Below, one piece after another: positions 10,966-22,814 of a stretch of DNA of 64,000 nucleotides. The DNA comes from Sphaerolaimus hirsutus. Its lineage: Eukaryota; Nematoda; Chromadorea; Monhysterida; Sphaerolaimidae. The notes under the pieces are model-generated. The model was not told where the DNA came from and did no database searches. It saw only the letters and a program-made list of their open reading frames with translations. Each line of letters begins with the position of its first letter. Within the stretch, counting starts at the first letter, position 1. The stretch lies in NCBI GenBank assembly GCA_964036195.1, contig OZ038450.1, forward strand, positions 24,333,208-24,397,207. The letters are read 5' to 3'. A program made the position numbers and the translations under genes.

Positions 10966-12452
10966 TAGTGATGGAAAAGCGCCATGGCGCTGGCGCCTGG
11001 CGCTAGCGCCAAAGCAAAAAGCGCCATGGCGCTTTTGGCGCTTGGCGCCTTTTTGCTGTGGCGCCATTGGCACTTGGCGCTGGGGTTTGGAAAAGCGCCA
11101 TGGCGCTTTTGGCGCTTGGCGCTATGACGCCGTGGCGCCATTGGCGCTTGGCGCTAGTGTTTTAAAAAGCGCCAAAAAAGCGCCAAGAAGTACTCAAAAT
11201 TCATCATTATTTTATGCAGAAAGACCTGTTGGCGCACCGCACACTGAAATTTTGCGTTCAGCGTTCGAACGTTTTTGCACGCTGAACTACAAACGCTGAA
11301 ATCAAAATCTACAGAACAATGCGTTTTTGAAGCGTAAAAATGCGGCTCGCATGCCAATTACGCGAATATTGCAAATTCCGAATTGTTTTACGCTTCAAAA
11401 ATGGTAGCTTCTTGAGATTTTGATTTCAGCATTTGTAGTTCAGCGTGCAAAAACGTTCGAACGCTGAACGCAAAATTTCAGTGTGCGGTGCGGCGTTAAG
11501 TATAATTTACATAAGTCTATGTGCTACTGTCAGTGTATTCCCGGATCAACATACCCTATTCTTGATTACTTTTTAAACAATTTCCTTGTGATTTCATGGG
11601 TAAAATATTCTACATTTGTCCCATCTAATCCGAATTATGTAAGGCTTTATGTGACTATTCATCACACTGGTAACACTCTTCACATAGGTTTTCGCTCAAT
11701 CACTATACTGAGCTCGTTCCTTGCAGTTTTGTTTGAGCAGGGTCAAAGACCCTGTAAAGTGTTAAGTTGAGTAATAAACATCATCCAATGTTTCATAAAT
11801 ACAATTTTGTTAAGTGTCATGCAAAATGTCAAAAGTTGAATCAAAAATGTTTGCTGTTTTCTTTTGATTGACATTTTACATCACATTTACTTCTTGACAT
11901 TTGACACTTGGTTTTACATGGTGTGGAATCACTTTCTGAAGCCATTCCAACCATGGCAATCCAAAATTTGAAACCTCAAAATCCTGTGTTCAAAAGTGAC
12001 TAGCAAAACTGCAATATCCTAGTAGAAAAATCGGAAGTATTCCAAAAAAAATTGAAATTTGAAAATTATTTTTTGGGAAAAACAACTAAATTCCAAAAGT
12101 AATTTTAAAAAAATCCTAAAAAATCTTAGCACTTTTTACAGATGGTGTGCTATACATAGCCCAAACACCCAGCTGCAAAATATCAAGACAACAAGAACAA
12201 AAGTGACTGCATCAGCATGGCCGCATATATGAGAAGCAAAAAATTTTTTGGCGCTGGCGCTATTGGCGCTTGGCGCCAATATCCTCTGGCGCCATTGGCG
12301 CTTGGCGCCGTGGTCTAGAAAAGCGCCATGGCGCTTTTGGCGCTTGGCGCCATTTTGCTCTGGCGCCATTGGCGCTTGGCGCTGGGGTTCGGAAAAGCGC
12401 CATGGCGCTTTTGGCGCTTGGCGCCAAAGTCCTGGCGCTTTTTCCATCACTA
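10966..12452. mobile_element. GGCGCC-family hAT-like element, adjacent to the previous one
   Basis: It starts TAGTGATGGAAAAGCGCC directly after the CCTATAAT of the neighbouring element and ends GGCGCTTTTTCCATCACTA at 12452. A third CCTATAAT follows at 12453-12460. GGCGCC arrays are at 10978-11187 and 12248-12445. A short inverted pair in the core (about 11225-11290 and 11440-11490, GCGTTCGAACGTTTTTGCA) resembles another small palindrome. P-type units lie at 11735-11925. Confidence 0.9.
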
Positions 12453-13989
12453 CCTATAATACATCGAATGAAAGCAAAGGTGTTAAAATGTGCTGGCAAT
12501 AAATCCCCTTTTATGCTTTGCTCCCAATTCTTTCTTGCTGTCTAAATCAGGGGTTCAGTCTGGCGGGGGTTGGAGGGGGGACGGTGGAGTTACCCTTAAA
12601 TGCTGCAGTTATCTATCCACCCCCAGGGCCGCTCAGCTATATATCTAACTTGAAACATAATTTTAGGCTACTATCCCGCGAGCCCCCCCCAATCAACCTG
12701 CAACCAGATACGGACCGATTAATAGCGAAATTTTGCCCCAATTTTCACAAAAAATGCTGATTTTCATACTTTTTATAGTATTCACCTTAAAAATCACTAT
12801 CGTGATTTTTCAGACTTCAAAATCATCATCTTTAACGTGTATTATCACCTATTTTCAACTGTTTATGGCTATATACGCCCCTTAAATCACTCCAGCTCTT
12901 AGCTGTGAGAAACAAAGATCTCCCCATTGAAAGTTCCCCAGTCATGATGTTTGACTGAAAAATATATCTCTGGGCATTTAAACAATTTTTAACATTGTAG
13001 TGGTTGTTTGAATGGGCAAAAGTTCACACAGTTATGCACTCATTTTTCTACCATCAAATTGCAGAACAAATTTTTTGGCGCTGGCGCTATTGGCGCTTGG
13101 CGCCATTACCCTCTGGCGCCATTGGCACTTGGCGCTGGGATCAGAAAAGCGCCATGGCGCTTTTGGCGCTTGGCGCCGAAAGCCTGGCGCTTTTTCCATC
13201 ACTAGTGCAGTGTCAAAAATGTGTCCTGCACATCCAATTTTAGTTGGGATGTTTTTTTTGTGTTTTAGTGCAATCTGATGATGTCATCGCGCTCGTGCAA
13301 GGCCATTGGTGCATTTCCATCATTAGGTTGCAATAAAACACAAAAAAATCCAACTCAAATTGGTTGTGCAGGATGCATTTTTGACGCTCCACAACTAAAG
13401 TTCCATTTGACGCCAGCGCAATATCACCATTCCAACACAAAATCAAGATAAAACCAAAAAAATCACCAGGACAAACGTTAGTTGTGCAAAACCTATTTAT
13501 AAAACTGCGCGACCAAAATTGGTTGTGTGGCAGAACGTGTCGTGAGCCAAATTTTTTGGTAAAAACTGACAAACTTTCCTGACTGACCATGTGCACTTTG
13601 GCATTGGCGCCATTTTTCATGTGTTTTTCCATCACTTGCTCCAACCCAGCCTTCACATTCACATTGGGGTATGAAACAACATAGGATCATAACAGAAAGC
13701 ATTGACATTTTAAATATCCATTGCCTATGTTGTGACGATATAATTTCTGACAGTCATATCGATATGTGGCTTTTAAGCATGTATTTACATGCAACCGCTT
13801 CTTTAGCATTTAATTAAAGATGTATGCAGTCAAAATGTAAAATTTTATGCACTAACCATGGACAAAACATTACAGAAACAGTGGCACTTACTGAAGGCAT
13901 ATATAGTGATACTGACCTGTACTGGCAAGTGCTCAAATTCTTTCTGGTTGATTTATGTCAGGTTCTGACAGAATGCAGGGTGAACAATG

Positions 13990-14480
13990 TAACGATGGCA
14001 AACCCCCCAGAAAAAAGTATTTATATTTTTAAGTGTTTTTTTCTAAAATGACTTTTCGAATTTTCGATTTTTTTCCCAAAATACTTTTTGAATTTTCGGC
14101 ATCAAAACGGCCAACGTACAACAGGATTGAACGATACAAATATCTGATGGACCCCCGCCCTAAAATGTCACAGCTGATTTCAACAATGAGTCTGCCGCGG
14201 ACGCAATTTCAACGTTTTTGACGTGTGTTTTTTGATAAGTTACACATTTTGAGACGCGCCGCATGTGAATTGTCGATTGATTTAGTGCATAGAGCTTAAG
14301 AGTGTGATTTGTGGCCTTGATTTCCCTGAAAAATTTGAAAAGTATTTTTGAATTTTTTGAAGAAAACAAATCGATTTTAAAGTGTTTTTTCCAAGGGTGA
14401 AATAAAAATTCAAAAAGTCTGAAAAAATTTAAAAATTTTGATAAGTTTTCGAATTTTTGAAATTTTTTATGCCATCGTTA
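13990..14480. mobile_element. AATTCG-family hAT-like element, 491 bp
   Basis: Termini are TAACGATGGCAAACCCCC and TTATGCCATCGTTA. Flanks GAACAATG (13982-13989) and GAAGAATG (14481-14488) match at 7 of 8 positions. Arms carry TTTTCGAATTTTCG-like arrays. Confidence 0.8.
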
Positions 14481-14655
14481 GAAGAATGAAACAGTGCCTG
14501 AATGCTGCAAACATGCCAGGTGGCAGCCTATTCAAATTAAGCAGAAGCAAGCATTTGGTTAGTTGTGAAATCTATTTGAGAGTAAATATGATACCATATA
14601 TACTCAAATAATCCCCCTATCCTGAATAATTCCCCTGTCTGAAAGATTCCTTTGT

Positions 14656-15114
14656 TACCGTATTTCCTCGAAATACCCCCCCCCCTTGAAATACCCCCCC
14701 CCCCCCTCGTTTGACCCCCCCCCCTCTCGAGACCACTATGAAACAATCACCCCCCCTCGAAATACCCCCCCCCCAAATTGAGTGTAAAGAGAACGTACAT
14801 GACAAATACGGCAGTTTATGTTCTGCGTAGTGCAGAACACACGTTAAAACAATGTCGGAATCACATTAGAACAGTGTTTATACCATCTACGTACTAATAT
14901 TAGTCTACAGAACCTTATAAATGGCAGTTTTTGTTGCATTTTTCGACGTCTGCGTACGTTTCAGACGACAATTTCGTACTTGGTTTTCAAAAATTTTCTT
15001 GTGAAATAATAACCCCCCCCTCGAAATACCCCCCCCCCTCGTTTAACCCCCCCCCCCTCTCGGGACCACTATGAAACAATCACCCCCCGGGGGGTATTTC
15101 GAGGAAATACGGTA
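14656..15114. mobile_element. CCGTAT-type MITE, subtype 1, reference copy
   Basis: It reads TA-CCGTATTTCCTCGAAATA at the left and TATTTCGAGGAAATACGG-TA at the right. C-runs of 8-10 bases make up the outer 100 bp on each side. The core contains GTTCTGCGTAGTGCAGAACA. The TA at each edge is probably the TSD, typical of Tc1/mariner-type targets, but the ends could also include the TA. Confidence 0.8.
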
Positions 15115-15673
15115 GCTGAGTGAAAAAACAATTATTCCCCCCTTGAATAATCCTGCCCTTTAATATATGATAAAGTTTTTGTGTTCAATCTGAATAAAAA
15201 TCGCATTTTATTTAATAAATACAGCATATTTCATGAAATCAATTAATATAAACATGCTTGAAATTTTTCATGAAACAATAATTCCCCCTTTTAATAGGTA
15301 GTTCACCCCTCAAAAACGCCTGATGAAAAAATAATTCCCATAAGAACAGATATGAAACTGTGCTTCAGTTCCGACATGAAATCTTGCGCTATGGAACCAT
15401 GCACTCAACACAACAAATGGCTTACATTTATCTACTCCCATACCAAATTTGAGCAGTCTTTGTTCAAAATTGACGTGTTGGGAGCAAATTGAATCCATGC
15501 TCCTGACGTGCGCCACCCTGTATTTCATTTCCACACCAAATAAACACTATTATTGATGTGATATTTTTTCAAATTAAATTTTGTAAATTCAAAAAATGTT
15601 AAATTGTAAAATTTGCCCATATTTGAAAATGATACCAGTTTACTGCTCCTTAAGTGAAAACTGACACTTGCAG
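15115..15673. other. Repeat remnants before exon 1
   Basis: AATTATTCCCCCC and AAAACGCCTGATGAAAAAATAA fragments of the G/C-rich repeats lie at 15115-15340. The rest shows no recognised feature. Confidence 0.5.
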
Positions 15674-15871
15674 GTGGAAAACCTTACAATCTACAAAAAC
15701 AATTTTTTGCAGGTATTGTACTGGATTTGCGCAATGTGACCAACATAATCCTGGCTGGACCAGAAAACGGGGTAGTGATGTACATGAACATGGATGTGTG
15801 GATCGGAGGACAGCTGCACTACCCAGGCCCATTTCCAGAATTGATGCAACATGTCCAAAATGCACATCTGA
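15674..15871 (+). CDS. Internal exon 1 of an unrecognised protein-coding gene
   Basis: This is an internal exon. It begins after the acceptor ...ACACTTGCAG, and a second in-phase acceptor (TTTTTTGCAG) lies at 15712, so the exon may instead start at 15713. It ends at the donor A|GTAAGG. The reading frame leaves two bases at the start and one at the end, and the final A joins with GT of the next exon to make Ser. The peptide includes VLDLRNVTNIILAGPENG and then MDVWIGGQLHYPGPFPEL, with an NVT sequon. Composition is ordinary protein, unlike the low-complexity surroundings, and no other copy occurs in the window, which argues against a repeat. I do not recognise the family. Upstream exons are expected but none was found in the first 15.6 kb. 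Confidence rests on splice signals and on phase agreement with exon 2. Confidence 0.65.
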
Positions 15872-16051
15872 GTAAGGGTGCAATTTTTTTTAGTTTTTAA
15901 GTGCATGTAAAAAATTTCAAACCAAAACTATACTCGACGGTCCGCTATTATTTCGCCAGAAATTTTATAAATTCCACATACGCAGACGTATAAAACCCAA
16001 CAAAATTATGTAGGCTCAGCCCACATCTCAATCTACCTTGTCTCTCAAATA

Positions 16052-16666
16052 TACTGTATTTTCTTGAATTAACCCCCCCTTGAATTAACCCGCTCAAAAT
16101 ACTCCCAGCTCTGAGCGACTGTAGGAAATAATAAACCCCCTCGAAATACCCCCACCTGAATTATGTGTAAAGAGAATGTAAACAACAAAACTGCAGTTTT
16201 TCATACCTGGGAAGACAAATTACAAATTCAAAGTCAAATACAAGCCAGGAATACAAAGTCAGATAGCACCCTGGGTACAGACTGCCATTGCTCTGAGCCC
16301 TGGGTGTGCAACATGGTGACCACACTGGCATGAAACTTCGAACTTCCCCTCGAACCTGCAGCAGCACCTCCAGTGACAGTGGCCTTCGCAGCATGCCCAT
16401 CAATGTGTAGATGTGGGTCAGCACAGGCTCTATATAACATTATATATGCATAAACACTGTCTTAACATCACTCAGTCATTGGTTTTAACATGTGTTCTGC
16501 ATTATACAGATCATAAACTGCAGTATTTGTCATGTACATTCATTTTATGCTCCTTATGGGTGGGGTTATTTCGAGGGAGTGGTTTATTATTTCTATAGCT
16601 AACTCAGGCCTGGGGGTATTTCGAGAGAGGGGTTAACACAAGGGGGTAATTCAAGGTAATACAGTA
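16052..16666. mobile_element. CCGTAT-type MITE, subtype 2, degenerate
   Basis: Edges are TACTGTATTTTCTTGAATTA and GTAATTCAAGGTAATACAGTA. Inside are AATACCCCCACC and GTTATTTCGAGGG blocks and the shared ATTATACAGATCA core. Intron sequence. Confidence 0.6.
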
Positions 16667-16735
16667 TATATGGACTTTGTATCACCTGAGATAAACCAGA
16701 AATAGCTAAATAAAGTGCTTCTCAATTATTCAGAC

Positions 16736-16894
16736 CAGGGGCCAGTCCTGCAAGTGGACATGTACTTTACTCTTGACTTTTAACTTTGCTCTTGAATCTT
16801 AACTTGACCTGACTTTGCCACTTGCGGAAACAGCATAAGAGTCAAGTCAAAAGTCAAGAGTAAACTACTTGTCAACTTGCAGGACTGGCCCCTG
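16736..16894. repeat. Inverted repeat of AGTCAAGAGT units
   Basis: CAGGGGCCAGTCCTGCAAGT at the left returns as ACTTGCAGGACTGGCCCCTG at the right. Arms hold ACTCTTGACTTTTAACTT and its complement. Flanking octamers do not match, so the class is undetermined. Intron sequence to 17350 otherwise shows nothing except a part of an ACAGCTCGGATGT repeat at 17155-17235. Confidence 0.6.
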
Positions 16895-18322
16895 GACTGT
16901 CTCAAATAATCCAGTCGGTTAATCCTAAAATCCAGTCAGTTAATCAAATAATGAATCAGCTGCACTAATTCAGACCACTCACCACCTCTCATTACACACA
17001 ATATGCAAACACAACATAAGAAATGACAATAGCAAAAAGAGTTTAAATAGTAAAAATAGAATTTGAGAAGCAGTCATATCTATTTAAGTTCTTACAACTG
17101 GAGCAAAACTGGACTCATAACAAGTGAGGTCTGTTGAGTCTGAATGACATAATATTGCTCCGATTACAGCTCGGATGTAAAATTCCTGTGTAATTCCATC
17201 GCAAAATTGATTACATGAAAATGGATGATGATACTGATGCCTGTTCCGCAAATGGAGAAGTGAGAAGAAAATAATGGCAAATGTGAAGTGAAATGAGACG
17301 TGAGAAGTGAAGTGAGAAGGAAATTGGCAAAAGCGAAGTGAAATGGCAAGTAGTGATGGAATGGCGCCATTCTGGCGATGGAGTTTCTCTGGCGCCATCT
17401 GGCGCCTGGCGCTATTATTTTGAATGGCGCCATGGCGCCCTTGGCGCTTGTCGCCATTTTCGCTGGTGCCAACTTGGCGCCCGGCGCCATTGTTTTGGAT
17501 GGCGCCAGAAATGGCGCCAAGATGTGGGGAAGTTACGTAATATTTGCATATTGATGTGCCTCATCTACTGAATGATATCATTCAGTAGCTATTGAACACA
17601 GTCATCTTTTTGCTAGTATTGCAAGTTTGTGCATTTTTTATACCACATTTACTGCAAATCTCCAAATATGTCTCCAAACACTGGGGCCAATAGTATTTTG
17701 AAAATATAATTGTACTGTATTTTCTAGATGTACCTTGGGGGTTTATTAATTTCACTAGCAAATTTTGAGGAGGGTTAATTCAAGGGGGCTTATTCGGTGG
17801 AGACTTTATTAATACATACATCAGTAATTTCGTGAAATTCCACATACTCAGACAGAGAAATTCAACAATAACAGAGATTTATAGGTGTCTATAGTTTATA
17901 ATAGGGAGAGGTAGGTAAATATTATTCAAACTAGCTCACCCAGACCTGGGTGTATGTGTATGTGTGGGGGGAGTAATTCGAGGAAATGCAGCAGCAGTTG
18001 CATTAGGATGTGATGTGGTGGTCTACATACTTATACATATCTTGTACACACTTAAATATGCATCTCTGTTATTGTTTTATTTTTTCACTCTGATTGTCTG
18101 AGTATGTTTACAAGCAATTAATAGATACTATAATGTTTTGGCATAATAATTGACCCCCTCAAATAAACCGCCCATGAATTAACCCCCAAAATTTGCTACA
18201 AAAAACAATAAAATTCTTTGGGGTGAGGGGTATTATATAAAGATAAGAAGAGTTTTTGTGGCTTTTCAATATATCATCAAAGTGATTAATATAACACTTT
18301 TCTTTTCGATAATTGCTTCTAC

Positions 18323-19348
18323 CAGAGTTGTTCAAATACTGGTATTTTTGGAAAACGTAAACATAAACGTAAATACCTTTTCCAAATTTAAAGTATAAAT
18401 ACTAAAACATAAGGTATTCTATAAATACCAAGGAATACGTAAAAAAGACGTAAACGTAAAAATTTCAAGAAGTACCCCATAAAAGCAGAGCTTCTGAAAA
18501 GATCATTTGTTGTGACATTTTCAACAATGTATACATGATTTCCATTCACAGTTTTCACTTTTTCGCGTTTCATAGCAAACAAAAGTTTTTTTCTAATTTT
18601 TGTCTATTTGTTAATTGGTGTGTATGGCCTCGCAGTTTAGGAAACTTAAGGATTAGCACGCACTTCTTCATCAAAAATTACATTATAGCAAGACATCAGC
18701 AGGTTATAGATGAAACAAAACAGTGGAAGATTGTATACCGTAAATGCCATATTAGGACAACCCCCCTCCAATAAAGCGATCTCTCCAATAATACGACCCC
18801 CTTTGGCACATTGTGTACATATAAAGTGACCCTCTCCAATAAAGCGACCCCTCCAATAGTGTGATCTCCAAAAATTTGCTGAAAAGAATAAACTGACAGT
18901 CACCTTATTGGAGCATTTACAGTAATGCACAAACCAAATACATCGGTACACACATTCCATTTTTCTGCTTGTATTTGTTGCTAACACATTCCTTCACACT
19001 GTTCACATTACACAATTGAGACATTGATTACATTTACAATTGCTAGATTACACATTTATTCATGAAATTTCCACTGTCAAAAAGACAATTTAACAACAAC
19101 ACAATTGGCATTACATCCAATTGGTATAACTATTTACACAAAATCATAGTGTGAATGTAGTAATGTAGCAATTTTCTCAGACGCGTGGTTTCGTATAGCT
19201 GGATTTTTACGTTTTCTCTGGTACCCGGGTAATTGTGCCAGGAAAACGTAACAAAACGTAATGGTATTTTTGGAAAACGTAAACGTAAGTATAAATACCC
19301 GAATAATCGGGTATTTCGGGTAAACGTAAATACGTTTTTCCAACTCTG
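18323..19348. mobile_element. ACGTAAACG-array hAT-like element, 1026 bp
   Basis: Termini are CAGAGTTGTTCAAATACTGG and CGTTTTTCCAACTCTG; GCTTCTAC is repeated exactly at 18315-18322 and 19349-19356. Arms are AAACGTAAACGTAAATACC arrays. A smaller MITE lies inside at 18736-18924. Confidence 0.9.
18736..18924. mobile_element. TA-flanked MITE with CCGTAAATGCC ends
   Basis: TA-CCGTAAATGCC at the left and GCATTTACAG-TA at the right enclose repeated CCAATAAAGCGACC units, 189 bp in all. Confidence 0.65.
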
Positions 19349-19584
19349 GCTTCTACTTACTACTATGATATACATGCTGATCAAGCGAATTTTACTCTTG
19401 GCGCCATTTCGGCGCCTGGCGCCATTTTCGCGCCTGGTGCCATTGTTTCTGGCGCCCTTTGGCGCCCGGCGCCATTATTTCAGATGGCGCCATGGCGCCA
19501 TTTTCTCTGGCGCCCTTTGGCGCCCGGCGCCAATTTTTTGAATGGCGCCATTTTTCCTGGCGCTTTTCCATCACTAATGGCAAG

Positions 19585-20769
19585 TAAAATTAGAGGTGAG
19601 AAGTGAAACGGAAAGTAAAAAAAGTAAATGGCAAGTGAAAATAAAAGAAAAATGCAACCCATTTTATGATAAGAGGCCCCGTATGTAAACTTGGCAGCCG
19701 GCCAATAAATTTATAAATTGCTATAAATAACAATAAAATAAGGTAAATATAGCTAAAAGTAGGTATATAACCATCTATGTATATGAAAATAGCAATTATG
19801 CGGCCAACAATTTACAAAATGGGTCGAATTTTGGAGATTTTGAGCTCTATATTTATATTTTCTTTTGCTATATTTTGATTGTAAATATGCAACCGGTAAC
19901 TTGGACGTGGGCCAAGTTTATTTGTGACCCCATCAATTTCATCATTCAAATACAGTATGGCATGGTGCCAACGCCAACGATATTTGCATACGACATTTTT
20001 GAACAGACATATACAAAAATCATTGAGAAATGTCTACAAAATGAAATGGGTCCACAATTAAAAGAGAAAGAGTGTATCGTGCCTCCATGTACAACTCATT
20101 TGCGAAAACGCAATGTGATCATTCACCAAAAATTAACTGGAAATATGGATCGCAGTTCAGTATTCATTTATCAACGTTTTTCCATTTAGGTAACGTTCTA
20201 CTTGACATTTCACTTCTCATTTTACTTCTCACTTCACTTCTCACTTCTCAATTTATTTCGCTTTTGCCAATTTCCTTCTCACTTCACTTCTCACTTCTCA
20301 TTTCACTTCGCCTTTGCCATTCTTCTTATCACTTCTCCACTTGCGGAACTGGCCACAGGTCTGCAATTTTTCATGGACAATATGTTTATCAATACCTTCA
20401 TTGTGACCAAGCGTCATCGTCCACGGTCACTTCTATTTGATTGCGAAAAGTCAAGTTTACGCTGAAATTTTATGCCAGCTAAAGAAAAATCAATCGATAA
20501 ATCAGCTACGCCAGGAGATTGCAATGACATAGCGTAGAATTGATTTTTCTTCAGCTGACCTAAAATTATAATATAAAATAGAAATTTTTGAATTTTCACA
20601 ACAAAGTAGAAGTGACCGTGGACGATGACCCTTGGTCACAATGAAGGTATTGATAAACATATTGTCCATGAAAAATTGCAGACCTGTATCATCATCCACT
20701 TTCATGTAATCAATTTTGCGATGCAATTTTACGTCCGAGCTGAAATCGCTCCATAACGACACTAGTAAG
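19585..20769. repeat. Arrays of CACTTCTCACTTC and an inverted pair, intronic
   Basis: AAGTGAGAAGTGAAATGGCA units occur before 17350 and at 19585-19640, and the complement at 20205-20345. An inverted pair lies at 20362-20435 and 20612-20686 (GACAATATGTTTATCAATACC and complement). A fragment of the ACAGCTCGGACGT repeat ends near 20755. No exon was seen. Confidence 0.5.
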
Positions 20770-21593
20770 CAGAGTTGTACAAATACTGGTATTTTTGGAA
20801 AACGTAAACGTAAACGTAAATACCTTTTCAAATTTTGGAGTATAAATACTAAAACGTAAGGTATTTTTAAAATACCTGGGAATACGTAAAATAAAACGTA
20901 AACGTAAAAATTAATATTAAGTGCATCCACTATCACTGAATATAAAAAGAACATTTTTACAACATTATGTATGTTCCTATGATCTTCATTATCATCATCT
21001 GTTTACCTACATACCTGTATTTTACCTATATTTTATATAGAATTATGGGATCGGGATATTGAATTGGGATAGGATCGAAACCGGTTGAGATTTGGCGTCG
21101 TTGTCAACTAGTGCGTGTAGGGTCATATGGTGCCAATTCCTTAAGTGGAGAACAGCAAGTTGAATGGCATATGAAAAGTAAAAAAAAACAGTAAATTTAT
21201 AAGTGGCAAATGAAATGGCAAATTAAAGGACACATGGCAGGTCACAAGACGACACTAGTTTTTGACTTTTGACTTCATTTCACTTCTCACTCATAAATTT
21301 ACATTCCTCTCAAATTTTTACTTATAATTTTTAAATTGTTCCAGTTCTCCACTTGCAGAATTGGCACCTTCTCATCATTTAAGCATGATTAACTCATCAT
21401 AATACACTACATTTGTCAAATAATACAGTTCCGTTAACTTATTTTTTACGTTTTCTCTGGTACCCGGGTAATTGTGCCAGGAAAACGTAACAAAACGTAA
21501 CGGTATTTTTGGAAAGCGTAAACGTAAACGTAAGTATAAATACCCGAATAACCGGGTATTTCGGGTAAAGGTAAATACGTTTTTGCAACTCTG
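20770..21593. mobile_element. ACGTAAACG-array hAT-like element, 824 bp
   Basis: It starts CAGAGTTGTACAAATACTGG and ends CGTTTTTGCAACTCTG. CTAGTAAG flanks both ends (20762-20769 and 21594-21601). Confidence 0.9.
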
Positions 21594-21838
21594 CTAGTAA
21601 GTGGTGTCAATGTGGGCACACAAGCTAGTTTTCAACTGAAATTTCGTAGATCAGCATTGAATGCATTTGAGTTATCTAGAATGAGGTGCCCATTATTTAC
21701 AGTTGACAGAGAGTAAAAATGGCTCATTCTAAATCTTAAATGCATTCACTACTGATTTAAGAGTTTTAAAAATTTGGGTTGAATACTAGCTTGTGTGGCC
21801 AAAATGCAAATATTTTTTTATTTTTCCATAAATTCCAG

Positions 21839-22037
21839 GTAATCGTATAGCAAATGCAAGTCTGGGCCAGTCACTCGTACACTATGAGCTGATGCCTGCA
21901 CTGGAGAATCCCCAGCTTTTGACCCAATATAGAATGGTTGGTCAGACATTCACTAGGAGTATGCCTGGGGAATGCCACTAAAGTATGGCAGTCAATATCA
22001 TCGTTTGATGACAACTGCCAAAGCTCCATCTCTGTAG
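21839..22037 (+). CDS. Internal exon 2, with an in-frame stop (one-base shift)
   Basis: The acceptor is ATTCCAG|GT and the donor GTAG|GTAGTG. Starting in the phase left by exon 1, the frame reads NRIANASLGQSLVHYELMPA and continues through QYRMVGQTFTRSMPGECH. It then meets TAA at 21979-21981. The exon is 199 bp, one base longer than a phase-preserving 198. Removing one base near the AAA at 21980 restores a frame reading KVWQSISSFDDNCQSSISV, which ends with a single G, exactly the phase needed by exon 3. The extra base could be a sequencing error or a real inactivating mutation. The other frame (KYGSQYHRLMTTAKAPS) is also open but does not fit the next exon. An NAS sequon is present. The function is unknown. 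Confidence 0.6.
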
Positions 22038-22099
22038 GTAGTGTCACTAATTTTGAATTTATTTTTTAAAATTTTTGTGACAGCATAGTTGTTTAAACA

Positions 22100-22370
22100 T
22101 ATTGTTAACAGCAGGGGTCTCGAATGGCAAAAATACTTTTTTCTGTACTCTCAAAAATTCATCTACTGTACTCGATAACTCTCAAAAAGTAAGCATAGAT
22201 GCAAGTACAGATACTCTTTCACAGTATTTAAATGCATATCTACTCGGTACTCCAGTATGCGTATACTTTTTGAGTAAAAGTAAATACGCATTAACAAATG
22301 TGTTTATCATGATTGGGTTGGGTTCAGTCTAATCTGTCAGTCAGTCGGATCGGTAAAATCGCAACCCTAG
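22100..22370. repeat. Low-copy repeat with TACTCTCAAAAA units
   Basis: From GGGGTCTCGAATGGCAAAAA to GGTAAAATCGCAACCCTAG. The last bases look like a hAT-type end (complement TAGGGTTGCGATT), but the two ends do not pair. Confidence 0.35.
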
Positions 22371-22520
22371 TATGATGTTTCTGTGGTTCTAAATTAGCTT
22401 TTTTGACACAGGCAATGCAGCGCATTGGTTGGACATCATCAATTCCTGATATAAACAGATGGGCAGGCACAATCCAACAATTAGGTGAGAAAAGAAAAAC
22501 AAGAGGGTGGAGTGGTTTGC

Positions 22521-22578
22521 AGGCATAGGGGCACCGGACACAGGCGTAGGGGCACCGGACACAGGCATAGGGGCACTG
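22521..22578. repeat. Three tandem 20-bp units
   Basis: AGGCATAGGGGCACCGGACA occurs about three times with few changes. Confidence 0.7.
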
Positions 22579-22814
22579 GAATTGCAACTAGTGATGTTAA
22601 AGGCACCGGTAAATATGGCTCCGAGTATAAAGCTCCGGGCACTGTACAAATTTTAGGTTTGGTTTCAAACACTTTCCAAGTACTGAGCATAGTGAATGTG
22701 AAAATGTGCTATTTTCCTAATTTTCCATCCATCAAAATGTCACCTTCTATGTTCTATACATTTTCGGTACTCACGTACTTTCAAAAATTAAACCTGATCT
22801 GTATACTCACGTTA

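Larger units (their letters stand above)
8249..13204. mobile_element. GGCGCC-family hAT-like element carrying two later insertions
   Basis: It starts with TAGTGATGGAAAAGCGCC and ends with GGCGCTTTTTCCATCACTA, and GTGCAGTG flanks both sides (8241-8248 and 13205-13212), an exact 8-bp TSD. Its own sequence is 8249-8588 plus 12461-13204, about 1.08 kb. GGCGCC arrays lie at 8262-8470 and 13077-13190. A relative in reverse orientation lies at 49538-50703. It contains no transposase frame. Confidence 0.9.
8082..13556. repeat. Outermost inverted repeat of the 8-13 kb nest
   Basis: About 160 bp at 8082-8240 recur inverted at about 13388-13556; GGAACTTTAGTTGTG is shared. These arms enclose the GGCGCC element 8249-13204 and are therefore older than it. 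Outer termini are unclear; the right side may end at CCATCACTT near 13635. Confidence 0.6.
17351..19576. mobile_element. GGCGCC-family hAT-like element, GGAATGGCGCC subfamily
   Basis: It begins TAGTGATGGAATGGCGCC and ends GGCGCTTTTCCATCACTA. ATGGCAAG flanks it on both sides (17343-17350 and 19577-19584). Arrays are at 17361-17520 and 19398-19565. It carries the ACGTAAACG element at 18323 and G-rich subtype-2 remnants at 17715-17997 and 18150-18200. Confidence 0.9.

Noticed and set aside
16736-16894. Palindrome with CAGGGG ends as another hAT-like insertion
   Set aside because: Flanking octamers ATTCAGAC and GACTGTCT do not match. ATTCAGAC does recur at about 16970, but no terminus pairs with it.
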